DNA of 64,000 nucleotides, taken from positions 620,001 to 684,000 of the forward strand of contig NZ_JAUAMC010000002.1 of NCBI RefSeq assembly GCF_031010195.1. Direction: 5' to 3'. The notes below the pieces were generated by a model that did no database searches, was not told the origin of the DNA, and saw nothing but the letters and a program-made list of their open reading frames with translations. The DNA is from Halomonas sp. SpR8 (GTDB taxonomy: Bacteria; Pseudomonadota; Gammaproteobacteria; Pseudomonadales; Halomonadaceae). Positions 1 to 8,412 of the stretch are shown in pieces (position 1 is the stretch's first letter; the number at the start of each line of letters is the position of its first letter). The position numbers and the translations under genes are program-made.

Positions 1-78
1 GGCGCTCGAAACGAGCTACGCGGGAGTCGTTATGGGTGACACAGGTGCGCATTTTCGCCCTGCACCGCCGCTCTGCTC

Positions 79-150
79 TAAGTAGTTGAAAAACTTCATC
101 GTTAAAAACAATGTCGTTAAAAACAACGTAGCTGAAAAGCAACTACTTAG
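79..150. repeat. Inverted repeat enclosing degenerate 15-bp tandem units, 3' of trmD
   Basis: An 11-bp inverted repeat (CTAAGTAGTTG at 79-89, CAACTACTTAG at 140-150) overlaps the trmD stop codon. Between the arms lie four degenerate units of the type GTTRAAAAAC, starting near 85, 101, 116 and 131, a period of about 15 bp. The stem could fold in RNA. There is no clear U-tract in the trmD direction, so it is not called a terminator. Confidence 0.5.
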
Positions 151-1054
151 TGGACAGAGCGTGTTCCTCGATAAACTCGTTCAACAGCTTGCGCTGTTCG
201 GCATCTAATGCTCGCCCTTCCAAAAGATCCGGGCGGCGTTGCCATGTCCGGCCTAGTGATTGCTTTAACCGCCAGCGCTTGATGGCTGCATGATTCCCGC
301 TTAACAGCACATCCGGCACTTGGCGCCCGTCGATGACTTCTGGACGGGTATAGTGCGGGCAATCTAACAGACCGTCATTAAACGAGTCTTCGACAGCGGA
401 GTCCTGATGGCCCAATACGCCGGGAATCAGCCTTGCCGCTGCATCAATCAGCACCATCGCTGGCAGCTCACCGCCGCTCAGTACATAGTCGCCAATCGAC
501 CACTCTTCATCGATGTCACTCTCTACCACGCGTTCATCAATGCCTTCATAGCGCCCTGCCACGACCACCAAGGGTCCGGCGGAAGCCAGTGCTTGAACGC
601 CCTGCTGATCCAACTTACGCCCTTGGGGCGAGAGGTAGATCACTGTCGGCACTAAGCCGGTGGCTTGTTGCGCCCGCTCACGGGCGGCAAAAATCGCTGC
701 GCGCAGAGTGTCGACTTTCATCAACATTCCCGGACCACCGCCATAAGGACGATCATCTACGCTGCGGTGGCGGTCAGTGGCGTAATCCCGCGGGTTCCAA
801 AACTCCAGCGCAATACGCTGTTTGTCTACCGCTCTGCCAACCACGCCTTGCTGCGTTAGCGCGTCGAACATCTCGGGAAACAACGACACAACGCCGATCC
901 ACATTGCAGGCGACACTGCTTCGCTTTCACCCAGTTCGCTTTCACCAGGCCCGTTTTCACCAAGCTCGTTTTCTTCAAGCCCGTTTTCACCAAGTTCTGG
1001 CTCTATCGAGTCAGTAGCAACATCACTACTCAAACTATTCATAAGTTTGGTCAA
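143..1054 (-). CDS. trmD: tRNA (guanine-37-N1)-methyltransferase, with acidic repeat N-terminus
   Basis: Methylates G37 of tRNAs with AdoMet and so guards the reading frame. The trefoil-knot signature is visible: [10 protein letters not shown] followed by [11 protein letters not shown], and the family's usual start [13 protein letters not shown] lies at residue 51. The reading frame continues 50 residues upstream of that point through a five-residue acidic repeat ([15 protein letters not shown]) encoded by 15-bp units at 922-996. Possible starts are TTG at 1054, which overlaps the rimM stop by 4 bp, ATG at 1042, or ATG at 904. The last gives a normal-length TrmD but has no clear ribosome-binding site, so I keep the long form. 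Last visible gene of rpsP-rimM-trmD. rplS, the usual next gene, is not within the bases available downstream. Confidence 0.93.
   Translation of the reverse strand: MTKLMNSLSSDVATDSIEPELGENGLEENELGENGPGESELGESEAVSPAMWIGVVSLFPEMFDALTQQGVVGRAVDKQRIALEFWNPRDYATDRHRSVDDRPYGGGPGMLMKVDTLRAAIFAARERAQQATGLVPTVIYLSPQGRKLDQQGVQALASAGPLVVVAGRYEGIDERVVESDIDEEWSIGDYVLSGGELPAMVLIDAAARLIPGVLGHQDSAVEDSFNDGLLDCPHYTRPEVIDGRQVPDVLLSGNHAAIKRWRLKQSLGRTWQRRPDLLEGRALDAEQRKLLNEFIEEHALSTK
922..996 (-). repeat. 15-bp coding tandem repeat in trmD
   Basis: Five units of the type CGYTTTCACCARGYY start at 922, 937, 952, 967 and 982, an exact 15-bp period. They are in frame, so each adds five acidic residues to the TrmD N-terminus. 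The unit length matches the non-coding arrays elsewhere in the window. Confidence 0.75.
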
Positions 1055-1596
1055 AACTCAGGATCCCAGTCGACGACCATACGGCCCTCTTGGGTACTGA
1101 TTTCAATAATGACGTCGTCTGGCAAAAAGGGCAGCAGCCGCTCGCGCTTGTCGATTGACTCAGAATCGCCGCGAACCACCATGACATCGTTGGCGCCAGT
1201 TTCAAACAGATAGCTTACCTGTCCTAACCGTTCGCCGGCCTGAGTGAAGACAGCCATGCCTTCAAGCTCATGCCAATAATACTCGTCGTCAGAGAGTTCA
1301 GGCAGTGCTTGTTTGGGCATCATAATGTCCGTTTGGGCTAACGCTTCAGCCGCGCTACGGTCATCGACTCCCTCCAACTGCACCACAAGTCCTTTACCCT
1401 GCCGACGCCCCTGAACAATGCTAACGCGCTTAAGGATTTCACCTTGGCGCACCCACCATTCCGGGTAATCTAGAATGCTGTCCATCGGGCTGGTGTACGA
1501 GTACACCTTGAGCCAACCTTTCACCCCATAAGGGCTAGTCAGCTTGCCTAGCACCACATGTGTGTCGTCAGTTTGGCTACTCTCAAAACGCGTCAT
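1051..1596 (-). CDS. rimM: Ribosome maturation factor RimM
   Basis: Assists assembly of the 30S head domain by binding ribosomal protein S19. The 181-residue length is normal. The N-terminal RimM barrel begins [19 protein letters not shown] (about residues 13-31) and the PRC-barrel begins around [12 protein letters not shown] (about residue 106). The ATG at 1596 is the only good start in frame. It lies between rpsP and trmD in the canonical order, and its stop overlaps the start of the long trmD frame, which suggests translational coupling. Confidence 0.95.
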   Translation of the reverse strand: MTRFESSQTDDTHVVLGKLTSPYGVKGWLKVYSYTSPMDSILDYPEWWVRQGEILKRVSIVQGRRQGKGLVVQLEGVDDRSAAEALAQTDIMMPKQALPELSDDEYYWHELEGMAVFTQAGERLGQVSYLFETGANDVMVVRGDSESIDKRERLLPFLPDDVIIEISTQEGRMVVDWDPEF

Positions 1597-1626
1597 TGAC
1601 GACCTCAGCTAGCTACAGCACTCATT

Positions 1627-1664
1627 CAAACTACAGATTTCAAACTACAGATTTCAAACTACAG
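1627..1664. repeat. 14-bp tandem array between rpsP and rimM
   Basis: Three copies of CAAACTACAGATTT start at 1627, 1641 and 1655. The array occupies most of the short rpsP-rimM gap. It has no coding potential and no promoter-like feature that I can see. Confidence 0.7.
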
Positions 1665-1679
1665 GCTCGACAAGCAGGC

Positions 1680-1928
1680 TTACGCCTGTTTGCGTGCTTC
1701 TTTAACCAGCTCAGCAACACGGCCAGAAAGCTGGGCGCCTTGGCTCTGCCAGTGAACAACGCGGTCTAGATCAACGCGTAGACGCTCTTCCTGACCGCGG
1801 GCAACCGGGTTGAAGAAGCCAATACGCTCGATGAAACGACCGTCGCGAGCGTTACGCGAGTCGGTAACGGTCAGGTGGTAAAAGGGACGCTTCTTGGCGC
1901 CACCACGGGCCAAACGAATGGTAACCAT
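1680..1928 (-). CDS. rpsP: 30S ribosomal protein S16
   Basis: Small-subunit assembly protein of 82 residues, normal for bS16. It starts [19 protein letters not shown] and continues with the family-typical [17 protein letters not shown], so the identification is secure. An AAGGA element about 10 bases upstream supports the ATG at 1928. First gene of rpsP-rimM-trmD, read leftward. The 20-bp array at 1996-2075 separates it from ffh, so its promoter should lie in the unique DNA between 1929 and 1995. Confidence 0.97.
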   Translation of the reverse strand: MVTIRLARGGAKKRPFYHLTVTDSRNARDGRFIERIGFFNPVARGQEERLRVDLDRVVHWQSQGAQLSGRVAELVKEARKQA

Positions 1929-2234
1929 ACGATAACTATCCTTCGGTTGAGGTTACGAGAGTGTATTGTTAGCGCTATTCGCTATCGGAACACTCGTCGT
2001 GCTAAAGGCTATATAGTCGTGCTAAGGGCTATATAGTCGTGCTAAGGGCTATATAGTCGTGCTAAGGGCTATATAAAGGCCTTCACTGAGGAGCGCTGCC
2101 ACCGCGATTTACGCGTTTTTACGCAACACCCACGCATGAAGAGGCCGCATTCTACGCAAATGCGCCCAGCTTGGAAAGCCTGACAGCCAGAAAACTCATA
2201 GGCCGTCAACCTTACCCAGCGAGCTGACCGCTCA
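1929..2234. other. ffh-rpsP intergenic region
   Basis: This gap of about 306 bp holds the four-copy 20-bp array and, next to rpsP, about 65 bp of unique AT-rich DNA where the rpsP promoter is expected. No gene is visible. An 82-residue reading frame crossing it overlaps the end of ffh and looks spurious. Confidence 0.6.
1996..2075. repeat. 20-bp tandem array, four copies
   Basis: Four near-perfect copies of GTCGTGCTAAGGGCTATATA start at 1996, 2016, 2036 and 2056. Only the first differs (A for G in the middle). The copies are almost identical, so the array is either recent or homogenised. It has the longest unit of the arrays in this window. Confidence 0.9.
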
Positions 2235-3662
2235 TTAACGGCGGGGCAATCCGCCAGGGCCACCCATACCACCCATGCCACCGGGCCCGCCCATTCCACC
2301 TGGCCCACCAGGACCACCGCCGCCCATCATGCCGGACATGCCGCGCATCATCTTCTGCATTCCGCCCTTCTGACCGGCCTTCTTCATCATTTTCTGCATC
2401 TGCTTATGCTGCTTGAGCAGACGATTCAGATCAGGCACTTGCAGGCCTGCACCAGCGGCAATGCGGCGTTTGCGCGAACCGTTAATAATATCGGGCTTGC
2501 GACGTTCTTTGGGTGTCATGGAATTAATCAGCGCTTCCAGCTTACCCATCTCTTTTTCAGGGCCGGGACCTTGCGCCATTTCAGCCATCTGCCCCATGCC
2601 GGGTAACTTGCCCATCAGGCCGCCCATGCCGCCCATTTTCTTGAGCTGCTGGAGCTGATCGCGAAAATCTTCCAAATCAAAGCCATCGCCTTTCTTGACC
2701 TTTTTGGCCAACTGCTTGGCTTTGGATTGATCAACGGTACGCTCGGCTTCCTCGATCAACGACAGCATGTCGCCCATACCCAGGATACGCGAAGCGACTC
2801 GGTCCGGGTGGAACGGCTCCAGGGCGTCAACTTTTTCGCCGACACCCATGAACTTGATAGGCTTACCGGTAATGTGGCGCACCGACAGCGCCGCGCCACC
2901 ACGAGCATCACCGTCGGCCTTGGTCAGAATCACCCCAGTCAGCGGCAGCGCTTCACTAAATGCCTTAGCCGTATTGGCGGCATCCTGGCCAGTCATGGCG
3001 TCGACGACAAACAGCGTTTCCTGGGGCGAGACTGCTTTATGCAGCGCCTGGATCTCCGCCATCATGGCTTCATCAATCGCCAAGCGACCGGCGGTATCGA
3101 TCAGAACGACATCGTGGAACTGAATCTTGGCGTGCTTGATGGCCGCTTCGGCAATCGCTACCGGCTGTTGGTCAGAGCGAGAGGGGAAGAAATCCACCTC
3201 AACCTCTTTGGCCAGGGTTTCTAGCTGGTCAATGGCTGCCGGGCGATAGACGTCGGCAGACACGACCAATACTTTTTTCTTCTCTCGCTCGCGCAGGTAG
3301 CGGGCCAATTTGGCCACAGAGGTGGTTTTACCCGCGCCCTGCAGACCGGCCATCAGCACAACGGCGGGGGAGCCTTTAAGCACAAAGCCATCGTTGGCTT
3401 CGCCCATAATCGCTTCCAGCTCTTGCTGGACGATTTTAACGAACTGCTGGCCTGGCGACAGGCTTTTGGATACTTCCTGCCCTACCGCCCGCTCGCGTAC
3501 GCGCTCAATGAACTCCTTGATAACCGGCAGCGCAACGTCGGCCTCAAGCAGCGCACGGCGCACTTCGCGCAGGGTATCTTTAATATTGTCGTCGGTCAGG
3601 CGAGCCTGACCTTTAATCGATTTTAGCGTCTGGGAAAGACGCTCACTTAGATTCTGGAACAT
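2235..3662 (-). CDS. ffh: Signal recognition particle protein Ffh
   Basis: GTPase that binds 4.5S RNA and signal peptides of nascent inner-membrane proteins and delivers them to FtsY. The N domain occupies about residues 1-85. The G domain shows GLQGAGKTTS (G1, about residue 106), DTAGRL (G3) and TKADGDARGG (G4/G5). The methionine-rich M domain follows from about residue 325 and ends in a Gly/Met tail of GGPGGMGG-type repeats. At 475 residues it is slightly long because of that tail. The ATG at 3662 is the only sensible start. It is transcribed away from the ypjD-like gene, as in many gammaproteobacteria. Confidence 0.97.
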   Translation of the reverse strand: MFQNLSERLSQTLKSIKGQARLTDDNIKDTLREVRRALLEADVALPVIKEFIERVRERAVGQEVSKSLSPGQQFVKIVQQELEAIMGEANDGFVLKGSPAVVLMAGLQGAGKTTSVAKLARYLREREKKKVLVVSADVYRPAAIDQLETLAKEVEVDFFPSRSDQQPVAIAEAAIKHAKIQFHDVVLIDTAGRLAIDEAMMAEIQALHKAVSPQETLFVVDAMTGQDAANTAKAFSEALPLTGVILTKADGDARGGAALSVRHITGKPIKFMGVGEKVDALEPFHPDRVASRILGMGDMLSLIEEAERTVDQSKAKQLAKKVKKGDGFDLEDFRDQLQQLKKMGGMGGLMGKLPGMGQMAEMAQGPGPEKEMGKLEALINSMTPKERRKPDIINGSRKRRIAAGAGLQVPDLNRLLKQHKQMQKMMKKAGQKGGMQKMMRGMSGMMGGGGPGGPGGMGGPGGMGGMGGPGGLPRR

Positions 3663-4032
3663 GGGGCCTCTCTGCCTCCGTCACTGCCGTTGGCGCGCAC
3701 GCCCTGGACTAATTAGTAAAAAGATTATACGCGCTCATGCTTTGAGTCTCCATGGGAGAGTGCCAGCGACCCTACTGCAAACGACCAGCGCAAGTCGCCA
3801 TCTGACCGCCATGGATGGCGGAAATGCCGGAATTGTCGGGAACAATTTTCCGGCCATGGCGAAAGACCCTTGCTTACACCTTTCCCTGGCACTCCTAAAT
3901 ACTCCTCCCGTGTGTTTACCTATTTTCATGCACCTGCCCTGCTGGGCGACGCGGCTTGGATTCGTTATAGTAGCCACTACATTTAATGATCTTTTTTCAC
4001 AGCAACGCGCTGCAAGGCGCACGGATAGCATC
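3663..4032. other. ffh-ypjD divergent intergenic region with palindromes
   Basis: About 370 bp between divergent genes. It contains a 16-bp palindrome CCGCCATGGATGGCGG (3806-3821) and next to it an imperfect hairpin with GCCGGAA...TTCCGGC arms (about 3826-3854). The core GCCATGGATGGC recurs at 61425-61438, so this may be a dispersed intergenic element. A frame open from 3661 runs through it into ypjD, but its sequence is not protein-like. Confidence 0.5.
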
Positions 4033-4830
4033 ATGCAGGCGCTCCCCTTCGCCACGATGGCTTTTGTTCTTTATGTCGCCGCTGCTATTTGGCAGGGTAT
4101 GACGCTTTTCCGGCGCGTGCCGCCTCGCCAGGGCATGGTGCGCGTGCTCGCCGTACTAGGCCTGCTGCTGCACATTCCCGTAGCGATCAAACTGATTGGC
4201 CAGTCCCCCGGCCTGCTGCCGGGCTTCACTACTAGCGCCACGCTATTGATGGCGGTCGCGGTGAACGTCGTGCTGGTCGCCAGCCTGTTTAAACCTGTTC
4301 TTAACGCCGGTATTGCACTGTTCCCGCTGGCGGGAATAGCGCTAATAGCAGCGACATGGTTGCCTAACCAGGGCGGCCACACCGGTTTAACACCGGGTAT
4401 TTTATTGCATGCGGTGAGCTCTGCACTGGCGTTTGCCGTGCTAGCGATTGCCGCCGTTCAAGCCGTATTAGTCGGCCTGCAGAACCAAGCGTTACGCCAT
4501 CATCATATTCGCGGCATCGTGCAATCGCTGCCGCCGCTGACGACCATGGAGCGAGTACTTTTCGAGTTGGTGTGGGCAGGCATTATCATGCTTACCCTAT
4601 CGATCGCTAGCGGCCTGATCTTTTTAGACAACTTCTTTGCCCAGCATTTGGCCCACAAAACCGTGCTATCACTGCTGGCGTGGGTAATTTTCACAACGCT
4701 ACTGATTGGCCGTTACCGCTTTGGCTGGCGCGGCATGCGTGCCGTGCGCTGGACGCTGGGTGGCTGTGGCCTGCTGGTGTTAGCCTACTTTGGCAGCAAG
4801 TTCGTACTTGAGATTGTACTTAATCGATAG
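4033..4830 (+). CDS. CcsA/YpjD-type inner-membrane protein
   Basis: Integral membrane protein of 265 residues from the ATG at 4033 (MQALPFATMAFVLYV). About eight hydrophobic segments are visible, with conserved-looking histidines in the middle (LLHAVSSALAF, RHHHIR). It resembles the cytochrome c assembly / CcsA-like family, of which E. coli YpjD is a member. The position divergent from ffh is typical of ypjD. The exact biochemical role of this subgroup is not settled, and I infer nothing beyond the family. The frame is open for another 124 codons upstream, but that part lacks family resemblance and covers intergenic palindromes. Confidence 0.8.
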   Translation: MQALPFATMAFVLYVAAAIWQGMTLFRRVPPRQGMVRVLAVLGLLLHIPVAIKLIGQSPGLLPGFTTSATLLMAVAVNVVLVASLFKPVLNAGIALFPLAGIALIAATWLPNQGGHTGLTPGILLHAVSSALAFAVLAIAAVQAVLVGLQNQALRHHHIRGIVQSLPPLTTMERVLFELVWAGIIMLTLSIASGLIFLDNFFAQHLAHKTVLSLLAWVIFTTLLIGRYRFGWRGMRAVRWTLGGCGLLVLAYFGSKFVLEIVLNR

Positions 4831-4860
4831 CTACTTAATCGATAGCTGCTCAATCGATAA
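4817..4860. repeat. 15-bp tandem array containing the ypjD stop codon
   Basis: Three units of the type TACTTAATCGATAGC, with the core TAATCGATAG starting at 4821, 4836 and 4851 (the third reads CAATCGATAA). The first copy encodes the last residues and stop of the ypjD-like gene, so the array repeats an in-frame stop codon. This suggests that it grew by duplication of the gene's 3' end. Confidence 0.7.
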
Positions 4861-4964
4861 CGCCTCAACCTATTAAGAGGCGCAACCGCGCCTTTGGTTG
4901 TCTTGACACACCACTCGCGACCTTCTACAAATCGAGCCTAATTCGCCACAAAGGACTTTTCGAC

Positions 4965-6239
4965 TTGAGCGACGACTTCCCCCTGGGGTTACTGTTCGGC
5001 CTGCTAGCCTTACTGATACTGCTTTCTGCTTTCTTCTCCAGCTCTGAAACCGGCATGATGTCGATTAACCGCTACCGCTTGAGCCATCAAGCCAACAGCG
5101 GTGACCGCAGAGCCAAACGGGTCATGCGTCTGCTCACCCGACCCGACCGCTTAATCGGGGTTATCCTGATTGGCAACAACTTTGTCAACAACCTAGCGGC
5201 GTCAATTGCCACCATTATCGCCATTCACTTCTTCGGCGACGTCTCGGGACCTGCGATCTCCACTGCCCTGCTGACCATCACCATTCTGATTTTCGCCGAG
5301 GTCACGCCGAAGACTTACGCCGCCATCAAGCCAGAGCGGATTGCCTACCCTACGTCCTACGCCCTTGAGCCGCTGCTAAAACTGCTCTATCCACTGGTCT
5401 GGCTGGTTAACGTAATGTCCAACGGCCTACTCCGGCTAGTGGGCGTAAAAAGCGTCGACAACGGCGGTGACAGCCTAACCCGCGACGAGCTTCGCACGGT
5501 GGTGCACGAAGCAGGCACGCTGATCCCCTACCGCCACAGGGCGATGCTGCTATCGATTCTTGACCTTGAGAACGTCACGGTTAATGACATCATGGTGCCG
5601 CGCCACGAGGTGCTGGGCATCGACCTGGACGATTCGCTTGAAGATATTTTGACTCAGATTCGTACTAGCCAACATACCCGGCTGCCGGTTTATAAAGGCG
5701 ATATCAATAACATTATCGGTATGCTGCATCTGCGCAACGCGGCACGCTTTCTCTCCCGCGACGAAGTGACTAAAGCGTCAATTGTCCAGGAGGCGCGCGA
5801 ACCCTACTTCATTCCTGAGTCCACGCCGCTGCATACCCAACTACTCAACTTCCAAAAACAGAAGCGTCGCATTGGCATCGTGGTGGATGAGTATGGCGAT
5901 GTGGAAGGCCTGGTAACGCTGGAAGATATTCTGGAAGAGATCGTGGGCGAGTTCACCACCGATGTCTCTGAGGATGAAGAGATTCACCAGCAGGACGACG
6001 GTAGCCATGTGATTGAAGGCACCGCCAATATCCGTGAAATTAATAAGATGCTTGGCTGGCAGCTACCTACCGACGGCCCCAAAACGCTCAATGGCTTAAT
6101 TCTTGAGCACCTTGAGGCGTTTCCAGAAGGCCCTGCGTGCCTGCAGATTGGCAATATGCGTATGGAGATTCTGGAGATTCGCGACAACCTCATCACTTCA
6201 GCGCGCTGCTGGCAAAAGCTGCGAGCCCCGCGCCGCTAG
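4965..6239 (+). CDS. CNNM/CorB-type transporter with DUF21, CBS pair and CorC/HlyC domains
   Basis: Membrane protein of 424 residues. The N-terminal DUF21 domain (about 1-190) has four hydrophobic segments and begins with the typical SSSETGMMSINRYRLSHQA. A CBS pair follows (MVPRHEVLGIDLDD, then VVDEYGDVEGLVTLEDILEEIVGEF), then a C-terminal CorC/HlyC domain. This architecture is linked to Mg2+/Co2+ handling, but the substrate here is not proven. The start is TTG at 4965, with AAAGGAC eight bases upstream and no better ATG. Upstream, 4861-4893 carries two overlapping hairpins (CGCCTC/GAGGCG and AGGCGC/GCGCCT) that cannot both form. Confidence 0.9.
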   Translation: MSDDFPLGLLFGLLALLILLSAFFSSSETGMMSINRYRLSHQANSGDRRAKRVMRLLTRPDRLIGVILIGNNFVNNLAASIATIIAIHFFGDVSGPAISTALLTITILIFAEVTPKTYAAIKPERIAYPTSYALEPLLKLLYPLVWLVNVMSNGLLRLVGVKSVDNGGDSLTRDELRTVVHEAGTLIPYRHRAMLLSILDLENVTVNDIMVPRHEVLGIDLDDSLEDILTQIRTSQHTRLPVYKGDINNIIGMLHLRNAARFLSRDEVTKASIVQEAREPYFIPESTPLHTQLLNFQKQKRRIGIVVDEYGDVEGLVTLEDILEEIVGEFTTDVSEDEEIHQQDDGSHVIEGTANIREINKMLGWQLPTDGPKTLNGLILEHLEAFPEGPACLQIGNMRMEILEIRDNLITSARCWQKLRAPRR

Positions 6240-6255
6240 GCGATATTAGCAAGGG

Positions 6256-6921
6256 TTAACGCCGATTGGCGAGATCCTGATCCGCCGCCGCTTTTAGCGC
6301 TCTGACCCGCGCCTCCAGAAACCGCCGCAGCGCCATATCATCGGCATCCAGGCGGTTAAGCGGCGGCCCAAAGTGTAAACTCACCGGCGCCCGAAAGCGC
6401 CTAGGGCATTTCTTAAGCGCCTTCCCACCATGGTGGGAGGTCCACGAGCCCCATAGGCCTGCCAACCCGGCAGGAATCACCGGGACGTCATCCCGAGCCA
6501 GAATTGTCTCTAAGCCACGTCGGAAGGCATGAATCTCGCCATCGGGCGTTAGCCGTCCTTCAGGAAACACCATCACGACCTGCCCCTGGCGCAACGCCTC
6601 GCTAACGTCATCCAGGGCACGGCGTATTGCACCAGGGCTGCGCCGCTCCGACTCAATAGGAATAGCGCCAACCAACTGAAACCACCACTTAAGCCACGGA
6701 GAGTCAAAAATTGGCTGATCCATCACAAAGCGCAGCGGCCGCGGGCTAGCGCCACCGAGCACCAAGGCATCCATGAAACTAACGTGATTACACACTACCA
6801 GCGCGGCGCCGTGCTTAGGAATATGTTGGCATCCATGAACCTGCAGCCGGTAGCAGAGGTGCATTGAGACAAAAATAAGCCACCGCAAGAGGTGCCGAAA
6901 TGCGCTGACGCCGCCCTTCAC
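6256..6921 (-). CDS. 1-acyl-sn-glycerol-3-phosphate acyltransferase family protein
   Basis: PlsC-type acyltransferase of 221 residues. It shows the catalytic HX4D box in NHVSFMD (about residues 46-52) and the acceptor motif FPEGRLTPDG (about residues 119-128). One N-terminal hydrophobic segment suggests membrane association. It probably transfers an acyl chain to lysophosphatidate or a related lysolipid. It overlaps the upstream TetR-type gene by 4 bp, so the two are co-transcribed and perhaps functionally linked. Confidence 0.85.
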   Translation of the reverse strand: MKGGVSAFRHLLRWLIFVSMHLCYRLQVHGCQHIPKHGAALVVCNHVSFMDALVLGGASPRPLRFVMDQPIFDSPWLKWWFQLVGAIPIESERRSPGAIRRALDDVSEALRQGQVVMVFPEGRLTPDGEIHAFRRGLETILARDDVPVIPAGLAGLWGSWTSHHGGKALKKCPRRFRAPVSLHFGPPLNRLDADDMALRRFLEARVRALKAAADQDLANRR

Positions 6922-7532
6922 GTCGCCGCCTCACGGTGGCGCAGGCCGGCCAATATAGTGCTCATCAGTTGGTCCAGCAGTTCATCTACCTTCAGTTGCT
7001 GGCCCTGCCAGTAACCTAGGCGCTCATTCAGCCCCAACTGCACGAGCCCGTGAACGCTGCCCCACAGCGTGCGCCCCAAGCGACGGGCTTCGAGATCATC
7101 CAGCGCTGGCTGATAAGCCTTAATCGATGCTTCTACTTGGGTAAACAGTGCTTCAATCAAGTCGCTTTGGCGCTGATCCAGCTCGCCCTCTTGAGCCAAC
7201 GGGTAATCAAAAAGCAGCTGCCAGCGGTAGCAGTCCTGCTCCGCGAATCGCCAATAGGCAAGCGCCAGCGAGCGTAGCCAGGGCTCTGGGTCATCATCAA
7301 CTAAGCTAGTAATGGTGTGCTGTAACCGCGCCAAGGTTTCCACATTGACGTTCTGCAATAAGTTATTGAAGCTGCCATATAACTTGAGCAGCGTGCTGGG
7401 CGCGCAGCCGACCTCTCTGGCCAGGGCACGCAGTGAAAGGCCGTGGACTGGCTGCTCAGCCAACCATTCATCACAAGCGTGCATGACCTGCGCGTGGAGG
7501 GCATCGGGCACATGCTGTCTAGGACGGGCCAT
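6918..7532 (-). CDS. TetR-family transcriptional regulator
   Basis: A 204-residue protein with an N-terminal TetR helix-turn-helix (LSLRALAREVGCAPSTLLKLY, about residues 35-55). The C-terminal part resembles the WHG/TetR-C domain (GRTLWGSVHGLVQLGL). It is first in a two-gene unit with the acyltransferase, so regulation of lipid remodelling or autoregulation is plausible but unproven. The 190-bp divergent gap to the next gene probably holds its operator. I cannot pick out a clear palindrome there. Confidence 0.85.
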   Translation of the reverse strand: MARPRQHVPDALHAQVMHACDEWLAEQPVHGLSLRALAREVGCAPSTLLKLYGSFNNLLQNVNVETLARLQHTITSLVDDDPEPWLRSLALAYWRFAEQDCYRWQLLFDYPLAQEGELDQRQSDLIEALFTQVEASIKAYQPALDDLEARRLGRTLWGSVHGLVQLGLNERLGYWQGQQLKVDELLDQLMSTILAGLRHREAAT

Positions 7533-7725
7533 GGCGATCTCTTAAGGTCAACGACAAACGAGGAGGAATGCCTCACTGCACTTTAGCGGGAGCAGGGGAT
7601 ACGATAGGATACCTTACATCGAACACTGTTTTCGACACTAAAACACACCATTTCGTGCTTAATTGCACAAAGCCCCCCCGCTATCCAGGGTTACTTCCAC
7701 GACGTTTTTGCTTAAGGAGACAGGT

Positions 7726-8412
7726 ATGACGGGGCGACTGCATGTGCAAAACTTACCGCTGGCCCGTTTATTGCCAACGCTGGATACCGCTGAACCGCTG
7801 GTGGAATCACCCAACCTAGCGCCCCGAAGCCCCGTCTCGGCGATCCGCTTAGAGCAGGGACAGTATCGGCTGTCGTCGCTTTTCTGGGGGCTTACGCCGC
7901 CCTGGCTGGAAGTGTTAGATCATGCGCCACACTGCGCTCGGGCTGAAACCCTTGAGTCACGCGCCATGTTTCGCGACGCCTTTAACGCCCGCCGCTGCGT
8001 GATTCCCGTCAGCGGTTTTTATTTATGGAAAACCCAGCCGCGCAGCAAACAGCCTTATTTAGTCACCCAGGTCTCGCGGGCACCGCTACTGCTGGGAGCT
8101 TTGTGGTGCCGCTACCATACGACGTTGACGGCGTTTGCCGACTCAGCCGCGCTGATCACTGTGCCTGCTAACGTGCTGTTATCACCGCTATCCGACCGCT
8201 TGCCAGCCATCATTCCCCGCCAGGCGCTTGACGCATGGCTCGACCCGGACACGGATTTAGAAACACTTAATTCGCTGTTAACGCCCGCCCCTTTGGAACT
8301 GTTGGGCGCTTTTCCGGTATCTAAACATGTCAACAACCCCGCCTACCAGTCATCGGCTTGTGCCCACCCCACTGGGTCGATGCTGCGCTGGGCTGTGTCA
8401 CAGGAGCTGTAA
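7726..8412 (+). CDS. YedK/HMCES-like protein lacking all catalytic residues
   Basis: Belongs by overall sequence to the SOS-response-associated peptidase family, which crosslinks to abasic sites in single-stranded DNA. The framework is clear: MTGRL at the start, ARAETLESRAMFRDAF, RRCVIPVSGFYLWK, and SDRLPAIIP...AWLDPD. The four active-site residues known from E. coli YedK are all replaced. Cys2 is Thr, the Asn of NARAE is Cys (CARAE), the Glu of GFYEW is Leu, and the His of HDRMP is Ser. Residues expected to touch DNA (Arg4, the Arg of ARAE, the Trp after the Leu) remain. Start is the ATG at 7726 behind AAGGAG. The earlier ATG at 7663 lacks one. Its stop overlaps the next start (TAATG). Confidence 0.85.
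   Translation: MTGRLHVQNLPLARLLPTLDTAEPLVESPNLAPRSPVSAIRLEQGQYRLSSLFWGLTPPWLEVLDHAPHCARAETLESRAMFRDAFNARRCVIPVSGFYLWKTQPRSKQPYLVTQVSRAPLLLGALWCRYHTTLTAFADSAALITVPANVLLSPLSDRLPAIIPRQALDAWLDPDTDLETLNSLLTPAPLELLGAFPVSKHVNNPAYQSSACAHPTGSMLRWAVSQEL

Noticed and set aside
1..52. Possible start of a minus-strand gene (ATG at 52, open to the window edge)
   Set aside because: Only 17 codons are visible, the residues match nothing I recognise, and they do not resemble RplS, the usual gene after trmD.
3661..4032. N-terminal extension of the YpjD-like protein by 124 codons
   Set aside because: It crosses intergenic palindromes, and the sequence is not membrane-like or conserved-looking. The ATG at 4033 gives a normal family length.
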